NCBI RefSeq assembly: GCF_015694705.1
Contig: NZ_JADQDR010000007.1
Coordinates: forward strand, 62,001 to 126,000
From: Pontibacter rufus
Lineage (GTDB): Bacteria; Bacteroidota; Bacteroidia; Cytophagales; Hymenobacteraceae
Direction: 5' to 3'
DNA: 64,000 bases
Shown piece by piece: positions 9,115 through 18,013 of this stretch (its first letter is position 1; the number at the start of each line of letters is the position of its first letter). Under the pieces are notes generated by a model. The model searched no databases. It saw only the letters and a list, made by a program, of their open reading frames with translations, and had not been told where the DNA came from. The translations under genes were made by a program, and so were the position numbers.

Positions 9115-9585
9115 CTATACTTCCTCTAAATCCTTCAATACCTCCAGTGCCGTGCTCACATGCTCCAGCGGCTTGGTCATGGAATTAAAGATATACCGCA
9201 CGATTCCTTTTTTATCGATGATGTAGGTAACGCGACCGGGCAGCAGACCTAATTTGCGCGGTACGCCATACAGGTCGCGAATGCGGCCACCTTTGTCGCT
9301 GAGCAGCAGGAAAGGCAAATGGAACTCCTGCTCGAACCGCTGGTGCGATGCCACGCTGTCGGAACTGATGCCCACGACCTCTGCCCCCTGCTCCTGAAAC
9401 ACCTCATACTGGTCCCGGAACTCACAGGCTTGTTTGGTACAGCCCGGCGTGTTGTCCTTCGGGTAGAAGTATAGCACCACGTTTTTCTCTTTCAGCAAAT
9501 CATAGAGGCTGAACATGCTGCCGTCCTGCCGCTGCAGTTCAAAATCCGGGGCCTTGTCGCCCACTTTCACAGGGTTCTCTTTCAT
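9115..9585 (-). CDS. bcp: Thioredoxin-dependent thiol peroxidase (Bcp/PrxQ)
   Basis: A 156-residue cytoplasmic peroxiredoxin that reduces hydrogen peroxide and organic hydroperoxides with electrons from thioredoxin. The active-site segment YPKDNTPGCTKQACEFRD holds the peroxidatic Cys49 and the resolving Cys54 five residues later, the arrangement of the PrxQ/Bcp subgroup with an intramolecular disulfide. The rest follows the family: VGDKAPDF at the front, VVGISSDS in the middle and a thioredoxin-fold C-terminus. Length is typical. It stands alone between a repeat-rich intergenic stretch and the divergent glycosyltransferase cassette. Confidence 0.95.
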   Translation of the reverse strand: MKENPVKVGDKAPDFELQRQDGSMFSLYDLLKEKNVVLYFYPKDNTPGCTKQACEFRDQYEVFQEQGAEVVGISSDSVASHQRFEQEFHLPFLLLSDKGGRIRDLYGVPRKLGLLPGRVTYIIDKKGIVRYIFNSMTKPLEHVSTALEVLKDLEEV

Positions 9586-9742
9586 TGTTGTTGCTTTATA
9601 TTGTTGATAACATATACCGCTGCATTATGTTATAGTTGTAAAGGTAAGCTTAGCTGGACGTGTTTATCAAAAGTCCGCAACAGCCATCGTTCTATAGTTT
9701 ACCACACATAAAATCAGCATCTTTGTGCCACGCACACCCGCT

Positions 9743-10435
9743 ATGCCCCGAATAAACGTCATTATACCTGCTTACAACGAAGAAAAATCCATTGCCAAAG
9801 TAATAGCAGCTATTCCCGACGGGCTGGCAGACGACATCGTGGTGGTCAACAACAATTCCTCCGACCAGACCGCCGCCTCCTCCCAGGCAGCGGGTGCTAC
9901 GGTGCTGCAACAACCTGTATCCGGCTACGGCAACGCCTGCCTGGCTGGTATTGCCTACGTTGCAGCCAAGCCTGCTGCTACCCGCCCGGACATCATCGTG
10001 TTTCTGGATGGCGATTATTCGGATTATCCCGAAGAGATGCCCCGGTTATTACATCCTATACTGGAAGGCGAGGCAGATTTTGTGATTGGCTCCCGCGCCC
10101 TGGGCAAGCGGCAGTACGGGGCCATGCTGCCGCAGCAGCTATTCGGCAACTGGCTGGCTACAACCCTGCTGCGCCTGTTTTATAATGCATCTTTTACCGA
10201 TTTGGGCCCTTTCCGGGCTATACGCCTGGATACGCTGCTGGCGCTGGATATGCGCGACCGCACCTATGGCTGGACGGTGGAGATGCAGGCCAAAGCAGCA
10301 AAGCACGGCATCCGCTACACCGAGGTGCCGGTAAACTACCGCAAACGCATCGGGTTCTCCAAAATTTCCGGCACCGTGAAAGGCACGCTTTCAGCAGGCT
10401 ATAAAATTATTTTTACTATCTTTAAATACATGTAG
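9743..10435 (+). CDS. Family 2 glycosyltransferase, polyprenyl-phosphate sugar synthase type
   Basis: A 230-residue soluble or peripheral GT-A enzyme. It opens with INVIIPAYNEEKSI, carries the nucleotide-sugar/metal motif FLDGDYSDYPEEM (DxD) and FVIGSRALGKRQYG, and resembles dolichol-phosphate-mannose synthase and similar enzymes that move a sugar from a nucleotide to a polyprenyl phosphate. The frame extends to a GTG at 9725, but the ATG at 9743 places the conserved first strand right at the N-terminus and is preferred. It is the first gene of a three-gene cassette (gap of 14 bp to the next). Sugar and lipid acceptor are not determined by the sequence. Confidence 0.85.
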   Translation: MPRINVIIPAYNEEKSIAKVIAAIPDGLADDIVVVNNNSSDQTAASSQAAGATVLQQPVSGYGNACLAGIAYVAAKPAATRPDIIVFLDGDYSDYPEEMPRLLHPILEGEADFVIGSRALGKRQYGAMLPQQLFGNWLATTLLRLFYNASFTDLGPFRAIRLDTLLALDMRDRTYGWTVEMQAKAAKHGIRYTEVPVNYRKRIGFSKISGTVKGTLSAGYKIIFTIFKYM

Positions 10436-10449
10436 CGGCAGCAGCAAAT

Positions 10450-11931
10450 ATGAGTATACTGGATGTGATGGTGATAACGGTTTATGGTTGCTGTCTTGCT
10501 TTTATTTTCTGCTATAGTATGATACAGCTGCACCTCACCATTATGTACTGGCGCCGGAAAAACCACCTGCCAGCAGCAGCTAGTACGACCCTGCCAAACC
10601 AGGATTTGCCCATGATTACGGTGCAGCTCCCCGTATACAACGAGCGCTATGTGATAGAACGCCTGCTGGACGCTGTGGTTGCTTTTGATTACCCGCACGA
10701 CCGCCTGCAAATACAAATCCTCGACGACTCCACCGACGAAACAACAGCCATTATCGCAGCAAAACTGCAGGAATATACCTTAAGCGGCATCTGCTTTGAG
10801 CACATCCGCCGCTCCAGCCGGACAGGCTACAAGGCTGGTGCCCTGCAGGATGCTTTAGCAACGGCTACCGGTGAGTTTATCGCCATTTTTGATGCCGATT
10901 TTGTACCTGCTCCCAATTTCCTGAAAACAACGCTCCGCTCCTTCACTTCCCCGGCCACCGGAATGGTGCAGACCCGCTGGGGCCACCTCAATGCCGGTTA
11001 TTCGCTGCTCACCAGGCTGCAGGCTTTCGGGTTGGATGCACATTTTACAGTGGAGCAGGTGGGGCGCAACAGCGGCGGGCACTTCATGAACTTTAACGGC
11101 ACTGCCGGCCTGTGGCGGCGCGCCTGCATTGAGGATGCAGGCGGCTGGCAGTCCGATACGCTTACCGAAGACCTCGACCTCAGCTACCGCGCCCAACTGA
11201 AAGGATGGCAATTTGTGTACCTGGAAGAAACAGAAACGCCGGCCGAGTTGCCTCCAGACATGGGTGCGTTAAAATCGCAGCAGTTCCGCTGGACGAAAGG
11301 AGCCGCCGAAACAGCCCGCAAACATTTGACCCGTGTGCTGCAAGCATCGCTGCCGGTTAGTACCAGGCTGCATGCGTTTTTTCACCTGCTCAACAGCGGC
11401 GTATTTATCTGCGTATTCCTCATGGCTATACTAAGCGTGCCGATGCTGTACATCAAAAATAATCTGCCGGAGCTGGATATCCTGTTTAACATGGGCGCTT
11501 TGCTGCTGCTGAGCCTGCTGGCACTTATCGGGTTTTACTGGACGGCGCTGTACCAGCAAACGCATTCTGCCCGGAAAACCGCACAATGCTTTATACCTGA
11601 CTTTTTCCTGTTCCTGGCTATCTCTATGGGCTTGTCGCTGCACAACAGCCTGGCAGTGCTGGAAGGTTACCTGGGCCGCAAAACACCCTTCATCCGGACG
11701 CCCAAGTATAACCTGGCCCAGCCAAAAGACTCATGGCGGCACCGTGCCTATACTATGGAAAGTATAAGCCTGCTGACGGGGCTGGAAGGATTATTAGCGT
11801 TATACTTTGTTTTCGGGATCTGGGCGGATTTCCGGCTGCACGATTTCGGGTTTCTGCCGTTCCACGTCCTGCTCACGCTGGGCTTCGGCATGGTGTTCTC
11901 GTACTCCGTTTTTCATAGCAGCCGCGCATGA
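10450..11931 (+). CDS. Membrane-bound processive-type GT2 glycosyltransferase
   Basis: A 493-residue cellulose synthase-like GT2 protein. One N-terminal membrane segment (about 5-28), a GT-A domain with VQLPVYNERYVIERLLDAV, the FDADFVPAP metal motif, TEDLDLSYR acceptor-binding Asp and QQFRWTKGA (QxxRW), then four hydrophobic segments after about residue 300. This layout belongs to inner-membrane enzymes that glycosylate lipids or build polysaccharides with the active site in the cytoplasm. Not a cellulose synthase in length or partners (no PilZ domain, no bcsB nearby). The stop overlaps the start of the next gene by 4 bp (ATGA), so they are translationally coupled. Confidence 0.85.
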   Translation: MSILDVMVITVYGCCLAFIFCYSMIQLHLTIMYWRRKNHLPAAASTTLPNQDLPMITVQLPVYNERYVIERLLDAVVAFDYPHDRLQIQILDDSTDETTAIIAAKLQEYTLSGICFEHIRRSSRTGYKAGALQDALATATGEFIAIFDADFVPAPNFLKTTLRSFTSPATGMVQTRWGHLNAGYSLLTRLQAFGLDAHFTVEQVGRNSGGHFMNFNGTAGLWRRACIEDAGGWQSDTLTEDLDLSYRAQLKGWQFVYLEETETPAELPPDMGALKSQQFRWTKGAAETARKHLTRVLQASLPVSTRLHAFFHLLNSGVFICVFLMAILSVPMLYIKNNLPELDILFNMGALLLLSLLALIGFYWTALYQQTHSARKTAQCFIPDFFLFLAISMGLSLHNSLAVLEGYLGRKTPFIRTPKYNLAQPKDSWRHRAYTMESISLLTGLEGLLALYFVFGIWADFRLHDFGFLPFHVLLTLGFGMVFSYSVFHSSRA

Positions 11932-13262
11932 ACATACCCCGGAGCAACACGGCCACCTATACTTTAATGGCTTTGTCGGCAGTGGCCTACCTTGCGCTGG
12001 GTTATGCCACGCAACGCACAGAATTTACGCAATTGCTGCTGCTCTTCACTTTTTGCTTCGGGGCTTACCTTTATCTCATCAACCACAAACTCAACCTCTG
12101 GTATGGCATGGCGGCGGCTATACTTTTCAGGCTGTTGCTGCTCTTTGCCGTGCCCGCCCTCTCCGATGATTATTTCCGGTTTGTGTGGGATGGCCGTTTG
12201 CTGGCTGCAGGCAGTAACCCATACTTATACCTGCCCAGTCAGTTGCTGGAGCCGCATATAATGCAGATTTCTGGTATAACGCAGGAATTATACCAGCACC
12301 TGAACTCGCAGGATTACTACAGTGTGTACCCGCCGGTAGCGCAGGCGGTGGGCTGGCTGGCTATAAAGTTGTTTCCTGGTAACCTGGTGGGCAATGTGGT
12401 TATTATCCGGCTGGTGCTGCTGCTGGCCGATGCGGGCAATATACTGTTGCTGCGCCTGCTGCTGCGCAAAATGGCCCTGCCCGAAAAACACGTGCTGCTC
12501 TATGCGCTTAACCCGCTCGTGATTATAGAACTCATCGGCAACCTGCACTTTGAGGCACTTATGATTTTTTTCCTGCTGCTGGCGCTGTTGCAGCTTTTCT
12601 ACCTGCGGCTGCTTCCTGCGGGCCTTGCTTTCGGGCTGGCCGTGGGCGTAAAGCTATTGCCCCTGTTGTTTCTGCCCCTGGTGCTCCGCCGCCTTGGCCT
12701 GCAAAGATTTATGATTTTCGGAACCATAATGCTGGCAACAGTAGTGGCCGTGTTTTACCCGCTAGTATCTACGGAGGTACTCAGGCACATTCTGAAAAGC
12801 GTGAACTTATACTTCCAGAAGTTCGAGTTTAATGCCAGCCTGTATTACGTGCTGCGCTGGCTCGGTTTCCGGCTGGCAGGCTTCAACCTGATTATGGTTA
12901 TTGGCCCTTTGCTGTCGGCGGTTACGCTGGGCGCTGTGCTGTCGATGGCCGCCGTTAAAAGGCTGGGCTCCACCCGCAGGCTGATGGGCTACATGGCAGC
13001 AGCCCTGGCCGTGTACCTGTTCCTGGCTACCACCGTGCATCCCTGGTATATCACCACGCTGCTGGCCCTTACAGTGGTCAGCCATTTCCGGTTTGCCGTG
13101 GTGTGGTCGGGCCTGGCTATACTTAGCTACGCTGCCTACCAAACACCAGCTTACCAGGAAAATCTCTTGCTGGTTGCTATCGAGTATAGCATCGTTTTCG
13201 TCTGGCTGCTCATAGAATTATACCTTTACCGGCAGCGCCGCCATGCTAATCTGACAGATTGA
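11928..13262 (+). CDS. GT-C type polytopic glycosyltransferase (mannosyltransferase-like)
   Basis: A 444-residue integral membrane protein with about ten hydrophobic segments. Between the second and fourth spans lies LSDDYFRFVWDGRLLAAGSNPY followed by YPPVAQAVGWLAIKLF, the layout of GT-C enzymes that take a sugar from a polyprenyl-phosphate donor on the outer face of the membrane; the two acidic residues in the first loop are the expected catalytic motif. With the upstream polyprenyl-phosphate sugar synthase-like gene this makes a sensible pathway: donor made inside, flipped, used outside. Family resemblance to bacterial mannosyltransferases is by motif only; the sugar is unknown. Confidence 0.75.
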   Translation: MNIPRSNTATYTLMALSAVAYLALGYATQRTEFTQLLLLFTFCFGAYLYLINHKLNLWYGMAAAILFRLLLLFAVPALSDDYFRFVWDGRLLAAGSNPYLYLPSQLLEPHIMQISGITQELYQHLNSQDYYSVYPPVAQAVGWLAIKLFPGNLVGNVVIIRLVLLLADAGNILLLRLLLRKMALPEKHVLLYALNPLVIIELIGNLHFEALMIFFLLLALLQLFYLRLLPAGLAFGLAVGVKLLPLLFLPLVLRRLGLQRFMIFGTIMLATVVAVFYPLVSTEVLRHILKSVNLYFQKFEFNASLYYVLRWLGFRLAGFNLIMVIGPLLSAVTLGAVLSMAAVKRLGSTRRLMGYMAAALAVYLFLATTVHPWYITTLLALTVVSHFRFAVVWSGLAILSYAAYQTPAYQENLLLVAIEYSIVFVWLLIELYLYRQRRHANLTD

Positions 13263-13444
13263 AGCAATAGGAAAGGATTAGAATAATTTAATGATGAATG
13301 ATTTTATAGCTGCTGATTTTATCTATATTTAGCATGAAGTTTATTCGGCTTATTTTTCAAAAAATACAAATATGCTGAATAGTTTTCCCTTTGACGGATA
13401 ATTAGGTAAAATAAAAGTCATAGAAAAAGGAGTAAAGTTGAAGA

Positions 13445-13723
13445 ATGGATGATGTACAGAAATCGGCTTCTCAGAAAGCTTTTTTTATCTCGCTTATATA
13501 TGTGGGTGTGGGTACGCTGTGCCTTTTGTCTATGTACGCAGATTCGCCTTTATATGGTGACTGGGCGTTTTTTGGTGCGCTTATAACTCTCCCTGTGACC
13601 TTCGCTAGCTTTGGTTTACTTTATATGGAGCCTGAAAGATTTGGCTTGGCTTTACTTATTCAAGCTATAATGTTCTTTGTTATGTGGTATTTGGTTTATA
13701 GGTCGCTGAACAAAACTAAATAG
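13445..13723 (+). CDS. Small polytopic membrane protein (92 aa), unknown
   Basis: Three hydrophobic segments: residues about 13-30 (FFISLIYVGVGTLCLLSM), 40-58 (WAFFGALITLPVTFASFGLL) and 67-85 (FGLALLIQAIMFFVMWYLV), with a short soluble N-terminus. No family recognised. The gene and its flanks are AT-richer than the glycosyltransferase cassette just upstream, which fits acquired or fast-changing DNA. Confidence 0.6.
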   Translation: MDDVQKSASQKAFFISLIYVGVGTLCLLSMYADSPLYGDWAFFGALITLPVTFASFGLLYMEPERFGLALLIQAIMFFVMWYLVYRSLNKTK

Positions 13724-13856
13724 TCGAATGAAATTGATTTACCTAACAAAGCACATGAGCAAAGCGTCGGCTACTCCTCACACATCGTCTACACAAGTCC
13801 GTTTTGGGCATATTTGAAAAACTTTAGATTCTGTTTACAATACTTAATCTGGTAAT

Positions 13857-14900
13857 ATGATTGAAGATAGCGAGCATATTATTGCGTATAGAACCTGGAT
13901 TAAAGCGCTAAAATCTAAAATTCAGTCAGCCAGAATCAAAGTTGCTTTATCAGTAAATGCGCAACTAATAGAGCTATACTGGGATTTAGGGAAAGATATT
14001 TCTGAGAAGCTGGGAAATTCAAATTGGGGTTCTAAGATTATAGAACAAATTTCTACAGACCTGAGGCATGAGTTTCCCGACCTCAAAGGTTTTTCCCGCA
14101 GAAACTTATACGCGATAAAGCAATGGTATCAATTCTATTCGCAGCAGTATGATTTTGTGCCACAAGCTGTGGCACAATTGCCATGGGGACATAACCGGCT
14201 TATCGTTTCCAAGATAAAGGATGTTGCAGATGCCATATTTTATTGTGAAGCGGCTATAAAGAACGGTTGGTCAAGAGATGTCCTTGAGATGCAATTGGAT
14301 AGCAGGCTGGTAGAGCGCACAGGAAATACTACACATAACTTTGATAGCACCTTGCCTGAGCAACAGTCCCGGATTGCTTCCCAAACCTTTAAAGACCCTT
14401 ACAACTTCGACTTCCTCGGCCTGCATGATGAGGCATTGGAAAGAGAAATAGAAAATGAGTTAACAGCCAACATAACAGAGTTCCTGCTGGAACTGGGCAA
14501 AGGCTTTGCGTTTGTGGGTAGGCAGTATAAAATCGAAATAAGTGAAACTGACTACTTCATAGATTTATTGTTCTATCACTTAGACCTGCGCAGTTACGTA
14601 GTCATCGAACTTAAAGCAGGGAAATTTAAACCAGAATATGCGGGTAAGCTTAACTTCTATCTTTCGGCAGTAGACAGCCAGATAAAAAAACCACATGACA
14701 ACTCTACTATTGGAATACTCCTGTGTAAGAAGAAAGATAAAATAGAAGCTGAATACGCCCTGAGAGACATTAATAAACCTATGGGCATAAGTGAATACAA
14801 GTTGACCCAGGCAATTCCTGAAAATATAAAAACGCAGCTCCCCTCTATTGAAGAGTTAGAGCATGACCTGAACGAAAAAATAGAAAAGAACAGGCGGTAG
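13857..14900 (+). CDS. DUF1016 (YhcG) family PDDEXK nuclease-like protein
   Basis: A 347-residue member of the DUF1016 family. The N-terminal domain (about 8-160) has the characteristic LIELYWDLGKDISEK and GFSRRNLYAIKQWYQFY helices; the C-terminal domain (about 190-330) is a PDDEXK fold with ETDYFIDLLFYH giving the metal-binding Asp and YVVIELKAGKF giving the ExK pair. YhcG-type proteins are associated with DNA processing and often sit in mobile or defence-rich DNA; the precise role is not established. Codon use and base composition are visibly AT-richer than the flanking genes, a sign of horizontal transfer. No restriction or toxin partner lies beside it. Confidence 0.9.
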   Translation: MIEDSEHIIAYRTWIKALKSKIQSARIKVALSVNAQLIELYWDLGKDISEKLGNSNWGSKIIEQISTDLRHEFPDLKGFSRRNLYAIKQWYQFYSQQYDFVPQAVAQLPWGHNRLIVSKIKDVADAIFYCEAAIKNGWSRDVLEMQLDSRLVERTGNTTHNFDSTLPEQQSRIASQTFKDPYNFDFLGLHDEALEREIENELTANITEFLLELGKGFAFVGRQYKIEISETDYFIDLLFYHLDLRSYVVIELKAGKFKPEYAGKLNFYLSAVDSQIKKPHDNSTIGILLCKKKDKIEAEYALRDINKPMGISEYKLTQAIPENIKTQLPSIEELEHDLNEKIEKNRR

Positions 14901-14938
14901 CCACATCAGGTATTATAACCAAGCACACCCACCCAACC

Positions 14939-15544
14939 ATGAGAAAGATCTACCTGCTAATCATACTTTCCATTTGCAGCATCAAAGCATTGGCGCAAAC
15001 AGAGGAAGCAACACAAACTGTAGCACTGGACAGGCTGCTTAAACTAGAGCTGGGACTGCATGGATTGGGGCTTGGGTATGAAGTGCCGTTTGCTGAGAAG
15101 TGGTCGCTGAATTTAAGCGGCGGACTGGGAGGCGGGTATTACCTGGAAAACAGCGGAAATGCGAATGACTTCAACAGTTCATTCATCATCAACCAGCCTG
15201 TGGCCTATTTCAGATCAGAATTTAAGTATACTTACAATCGTCGTAAAAGGCTGATCAAATCAAAATCAATCCTGCATAACACAGGCAATTACGTAGCTTT
15301 CCAGACGAAGTATACCACCAACCGGGTGTTCAGGAGCAATGCATGGGAGGAAATGATTAATCCCTTAAACAGAACGCTGCTCCACGAAATACACTGGGGC
15401 ATACAGCGGCCGCTCGGGCAAAAGTTTATTTTCAACATGCACTTGGGCCTGGGTTATGCCACCGATTTCGACTTCAACAACAGCCAGGTTTACCCGGCTG
15501 CAGGCGTTCAGTTTGCCTACATCCTGTCTAAAGGTATAAAGTAA
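14939..15544 (+). CDS. Exported beta-rich outer-membrane-type protein, unknown
   Basis: A 201-residue protein with signal peptide MRKIYLLIILSICSIKALAQ. The mature part shows alternating hydrophobic and polar residues with many Gly and aromatic ends (WSLNLSGGLGGGYYL, FIFNMHLGLGYATDF) and finishes in a hydrophobic strand, the pattern of a small outer-membrane beta-barrel. No specific family recognised. It follows the DUF1016 gene by about 40 bp, in the same direction. Confidence 0.65.
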   Translation: MRKIYLLIILSICSIKALAQTEEATQTVALDRLLKLELGLHGLGLGYEVPFAEKWSLNLSGGLGGGYYLENSGNANDFNSSFIINQPVAYFRSEFKYTYNRRKRLIKSKSILHNTGNYVAFQTKYTTNRVFRSNAWEEMINPLNRTLLHEIHWGIQRPLGQKFIFNMHLGLGYATDFDFNNSQVYPAAGVQFAYILSKGIK

Positions 15545-15684
15545 GAGGAAATTTGATATCTAACTGGAACCACCAGGAAGGCAAACCTGCAGCCACCTCT
15601 GACTTCTTATTTGCAACAATTCATCGCCAAACACGAACAAAGCAGCCGGCTTATACGTGATACCTTAAACCCAAACCAAAGGCA

Positions 15685-16305
15685 ATGGCTAACCGCGAAG
15701 AAGCAGTAAAGGTAGTTGTGATAGATCTGAATCTTACTTTTTATAACAAGAGCTCCAAGGACGAATTCTTTAAATTTATCTGCACCAAAAAGCCGCAGAA
15801 TGCCAGGTACTATTTTCAGATGCTTTATTATAAACTGCTGGTAAACCTGCACCGGATAAGGCAGACTGAATTTAAGGAAAACTTTTTTAACTACCTGGAT
15901 AACATTCCGCCGGCGCAAGTTGAGGCTTATGCTAAAGAGTTTTGGGAGAAAGAATATCCGGAGGAATTCAATCAGGAGCTCAAACAGCGCCTCGACAAAC
16001 TGAAAGCAGATGGCGTGGAAGTTTTTTGCGCCACCGGTGGCCTTGAACTCTATGTAAAGCCTCTGTTTGATCTATACCCGATTGACGGGCTGGCCGGGAC
16101 AATCGTTAAGTATGAAAACGACACTTACCTGGTACAGGGCAAAGCTTGCAAGCAGGAAGAAAAGCTACGCAGAATAAAGGAACACTATAAAGGCCGGCCT
16201 TTCAAAATTGTGGAAGCTTACTCCGACAGCAAGGAAGCCATACTTGACGCAGCAGAAAAAGCTTTTCTGGTAGAGGATGGAGAAATTTCTCCATACAATA
16301 GCTAA
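15685..16305 (+). CDS. HAD-superfamily phosphatase-like protein with altered motif I
   Basis: A 206-residue HAD-like protein of the phosphoserine-phosphatase-like group. Motif I is DLNLT (Asp14, Asn16), motif II is in EVFCATGG, the lysine motif is near VQGKACKQEEKL and the acidic motif is VEAYSDSKEA. The first Asp, the nucleophile, is present, but the second Asp of the usual DxD, which acts as general acid/base, is Asn. Such a change normally lowers or abolishes phosphatase activity or shifts it to phosphotransfer. An all-helical cap is expected between motifs I and II (residues about 20-85). Substrate unknown. Confidence 0.75.
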   Translation: MANREEAVKVVVIDLNLTFYNKSSKDEFFKFICTKKPQNARYYFQMLYYKLLVNLHRIRQTEFKENFFNYLDNIPPAQVEAYAKEFWEKEYPEEFNQELKQRLDKLKADGVEVFCATGGLELYVKPLFDLYPIDGLAGTIVKYENDTYLVQGKACKQEEKLRRIKEHYKGRPFKIVEAYSDSKEAILDAAEKAFLVEDGEISPYNS

Positions 16306-16635
16306 GATTAAAACATATATGAAGACCGCCTATATGGGTGCACTTAAGTATAAATTGCTGGTGACAACACCAACAGTGGCTGGAAGTAAAGTATTGCAGT
16401 TTGAAATATGCTACTTGGTTTTCTTTGTCATCCTGAATGAATCTTGGTTGAAAGGGATATTCCGGGAGGTTAAGCAGTAGCGGCTTGCCCACAAGATTCT
16501 TTCAGGATGCCAGATGCATAGAGCCAGTTCAATAGCTATACTTATATCCTGATTACAGCATTACAGCAACGATTTATACTTCCAGCAGCAAGCAATGCGC
16601 TGCTACTGAAACAAACCCGGAAGTGCAGATCACCA
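16306..16635. other. Intergenic region, no gene seen
   Basis: About 330 bp between two convergent genes. Short frames here have no credible composition and no clear terminator hairpin stands out. Two AGTATA-type motifs occur near 16348 and 16538. Confidence 0.5.
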
Positions 16636-17316
16636 CTAGCTTTCCGGCTCCCGCAGCGGGGCTGTGAGGAAATCATTCAGCGGCTTCAGGGCTTTAAATC
16701 CGGCAAGCACTACTTCCAGGAAATCATTGCGCAGCACCAGCTCATCCGGCAGGGGCATGATGCCGTTCCAGCTTTTGTGGCGCAGGTAATTGATGGCGGG
16801 GTTGTCTTTGTCGTAGCCTTTGGGCGTGGTTTTAAGCTGCTCGCCCTGCAGGGCGCCAAAGCGGCTCTTGAAACCCTCCGCCTCCACTATACCTGTAAAT
16901 CCATCCAGGTTATAATCAATCTCCTGCCGCACTGCTTTGAGCTGTTCCGCCGGGGGATACCATAGCCCACCCGCCAGGAACGAATTGTTGTTGCCCGCCA
17001 AATGGATATAATAGCCCGGCAGCACGGATTTGCGCCCGCCTTCGGCAATATAGGCGCCGAAATGATCTTTGTAAGGACGTTTGTCGTTGGAGAAACGCAC
17101 ATCGCGGTAAATCCGGAACACCAGGTCTTTGCCCTGCTGCCCGCGCGCCGCAGGCTCAAAATGCTGCATCTCCTGCAGGAGTTCATCGAGAAAATTAATA
17201 TACGCTTTGCGGGCGGCCTCATAACGGCCTTTGTGTTCGTTAAACCATTCGCGCGTGTTGTGCTCCGCTAAATCAGTCAGAAAGGTGAGGGTGCTTTTAG
17301 CTATAGTTGCAGGCAT
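16636..17316 (-). CDS. DUF2461 family protein
   Basis: A 226-residue cytoplasmic protein. It matches the DUF2461/TIGR02453 family: LTFLTDLAEHNTREWFNEHK at the start, VFRIYRDVRFSNDKRPYKDHFGAY in the middle, GYYIHLAGNNNSFLAGGLWYPP after it. The family is widespread in Bacteroidota and fungi; its molecular function is unknown. It lies 89 bp downstream of the arsenosugar-type operon and could be its last gene, though no link is known. Confidence 0.9.
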   Translation of the reverse strand: MPATIAKSTLTFLTDLAEHNTREWFNEHKGRYEAARKAYINFLDELLQEMQHFEPAARGQQGKDLVFRIYRDVRFSNDKRPYKDHFGAYIAEGGRKSVLPGYYIHLAGNNNSFLAGGLWYPPAEQLKAVRQEIDYNLDGFTGIVEAEGFKSRFGALQGEQLKTTPKGYDKDNPAINYLRHKSWNGIMPLPDELVLRNDFLEVVLAGFKALKPLNDFLTAPLREPES

Positions 17317-17404
17317 TTTTGTTCTTTGTTTATTTTATACTTTGCAGCTGGCTTTGGTAGACACATTCGTATTAGGGCATCAGATCCAGAGCTGTCTTGT
17401 TCTT

Positions 17405-18013
17405 TTATAAGGAGAAGTTCAAACCGAAATCTGTTCCTAAATCCTCCACATAATCTACATCCGAGAGGCACGGCAGCAAGGCGCAAGTTAAATGTAAATG
17501 TTCGATGTCCTGAAGCGTGGCCGGAAAGACTTCTGCTGTGCTCCATTGTTTGTTCCGGAAGAATGCAGGATATAGCTTTTTCATGCCCAGCAGGTAATAA
17601 CCGCCATCTTCTGCGGGGCCCATTACCACATCACGCGCCTGCAGCTTATCGAATGCCTGCTGCACTATTTCCTGCGTCAGTTGCAGGCAGTCGCTGCCGA
17701 TGATGACTACCGAAGTATAGCCTTCGGCAAAAGCGGCGGCAAAAGCAGCCTCCATCTTATGGCCTAAGTCGCCTTCCGCCTGTAACCGCTTCTGGTATTC
17801 CGCCTCAGGCCAGAGATCGTTTTCCGCTACTCTATCAGTATAGTATACCCGCTTATCTACCGGCAGGCACTGCGTTACATGCCGCGTATGTTGCAGCAGG
17901 TGCAGGTAAACTTCCAGCGCTTTTTCGGGGCCAATGGTGGTGGCCAGGCGCGTCTTCACTTTGCCCAGTTCGGGATTACGCACAAACAGCAACAGCAGCC
18001 TCCTGTCAGTCAT
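17405..18013 (-). CDS. DUF2064 glycosyltransferase, arsenosugar-cluster type (copy 1)
   Basis: A 202-residue GT-A-like protein of the TIGR04282/DUF2064 group. Key segments: LLLLFVRNPELGKVKTRLA (nucleotide-binding first loop), VVIIGSDCLQL (DxD-like metal site) and VMGPAEDGGYYLLGM. The group is found beside the radical SAM protein ArsS and is proposed to attach sugar during arsenosugar synthesis. The frame stays open to 18064, but the ATG at 18013-18011 (MTDRRLLLLF) fits the family and overlaps the end of the upstream rhodanese gene by 8 bp (ATGACTGA), evidence of translational coupling. A second member of the same family lies at 20129-20833. Confidence 0.85.
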   Translation of the reverse strand: MTDRRLLLLFVRNPELGKVKTRLATTIGPEKALEVYLHLLQHTRHVTQCLPVDKRVYYTDRVAENDLWPEAEYQKRLQAEGDLGHKMEAAFAAAFAEGYTSVVIIGSDCLQLTQEIVQQAFDKLQARDVVMGPAEDGGYYLLGMKKLYPAFFRNKQWSTAEVFPATLQDIEHLHLTCALLPCLSDVDYVEDLGTDFGLNFSL

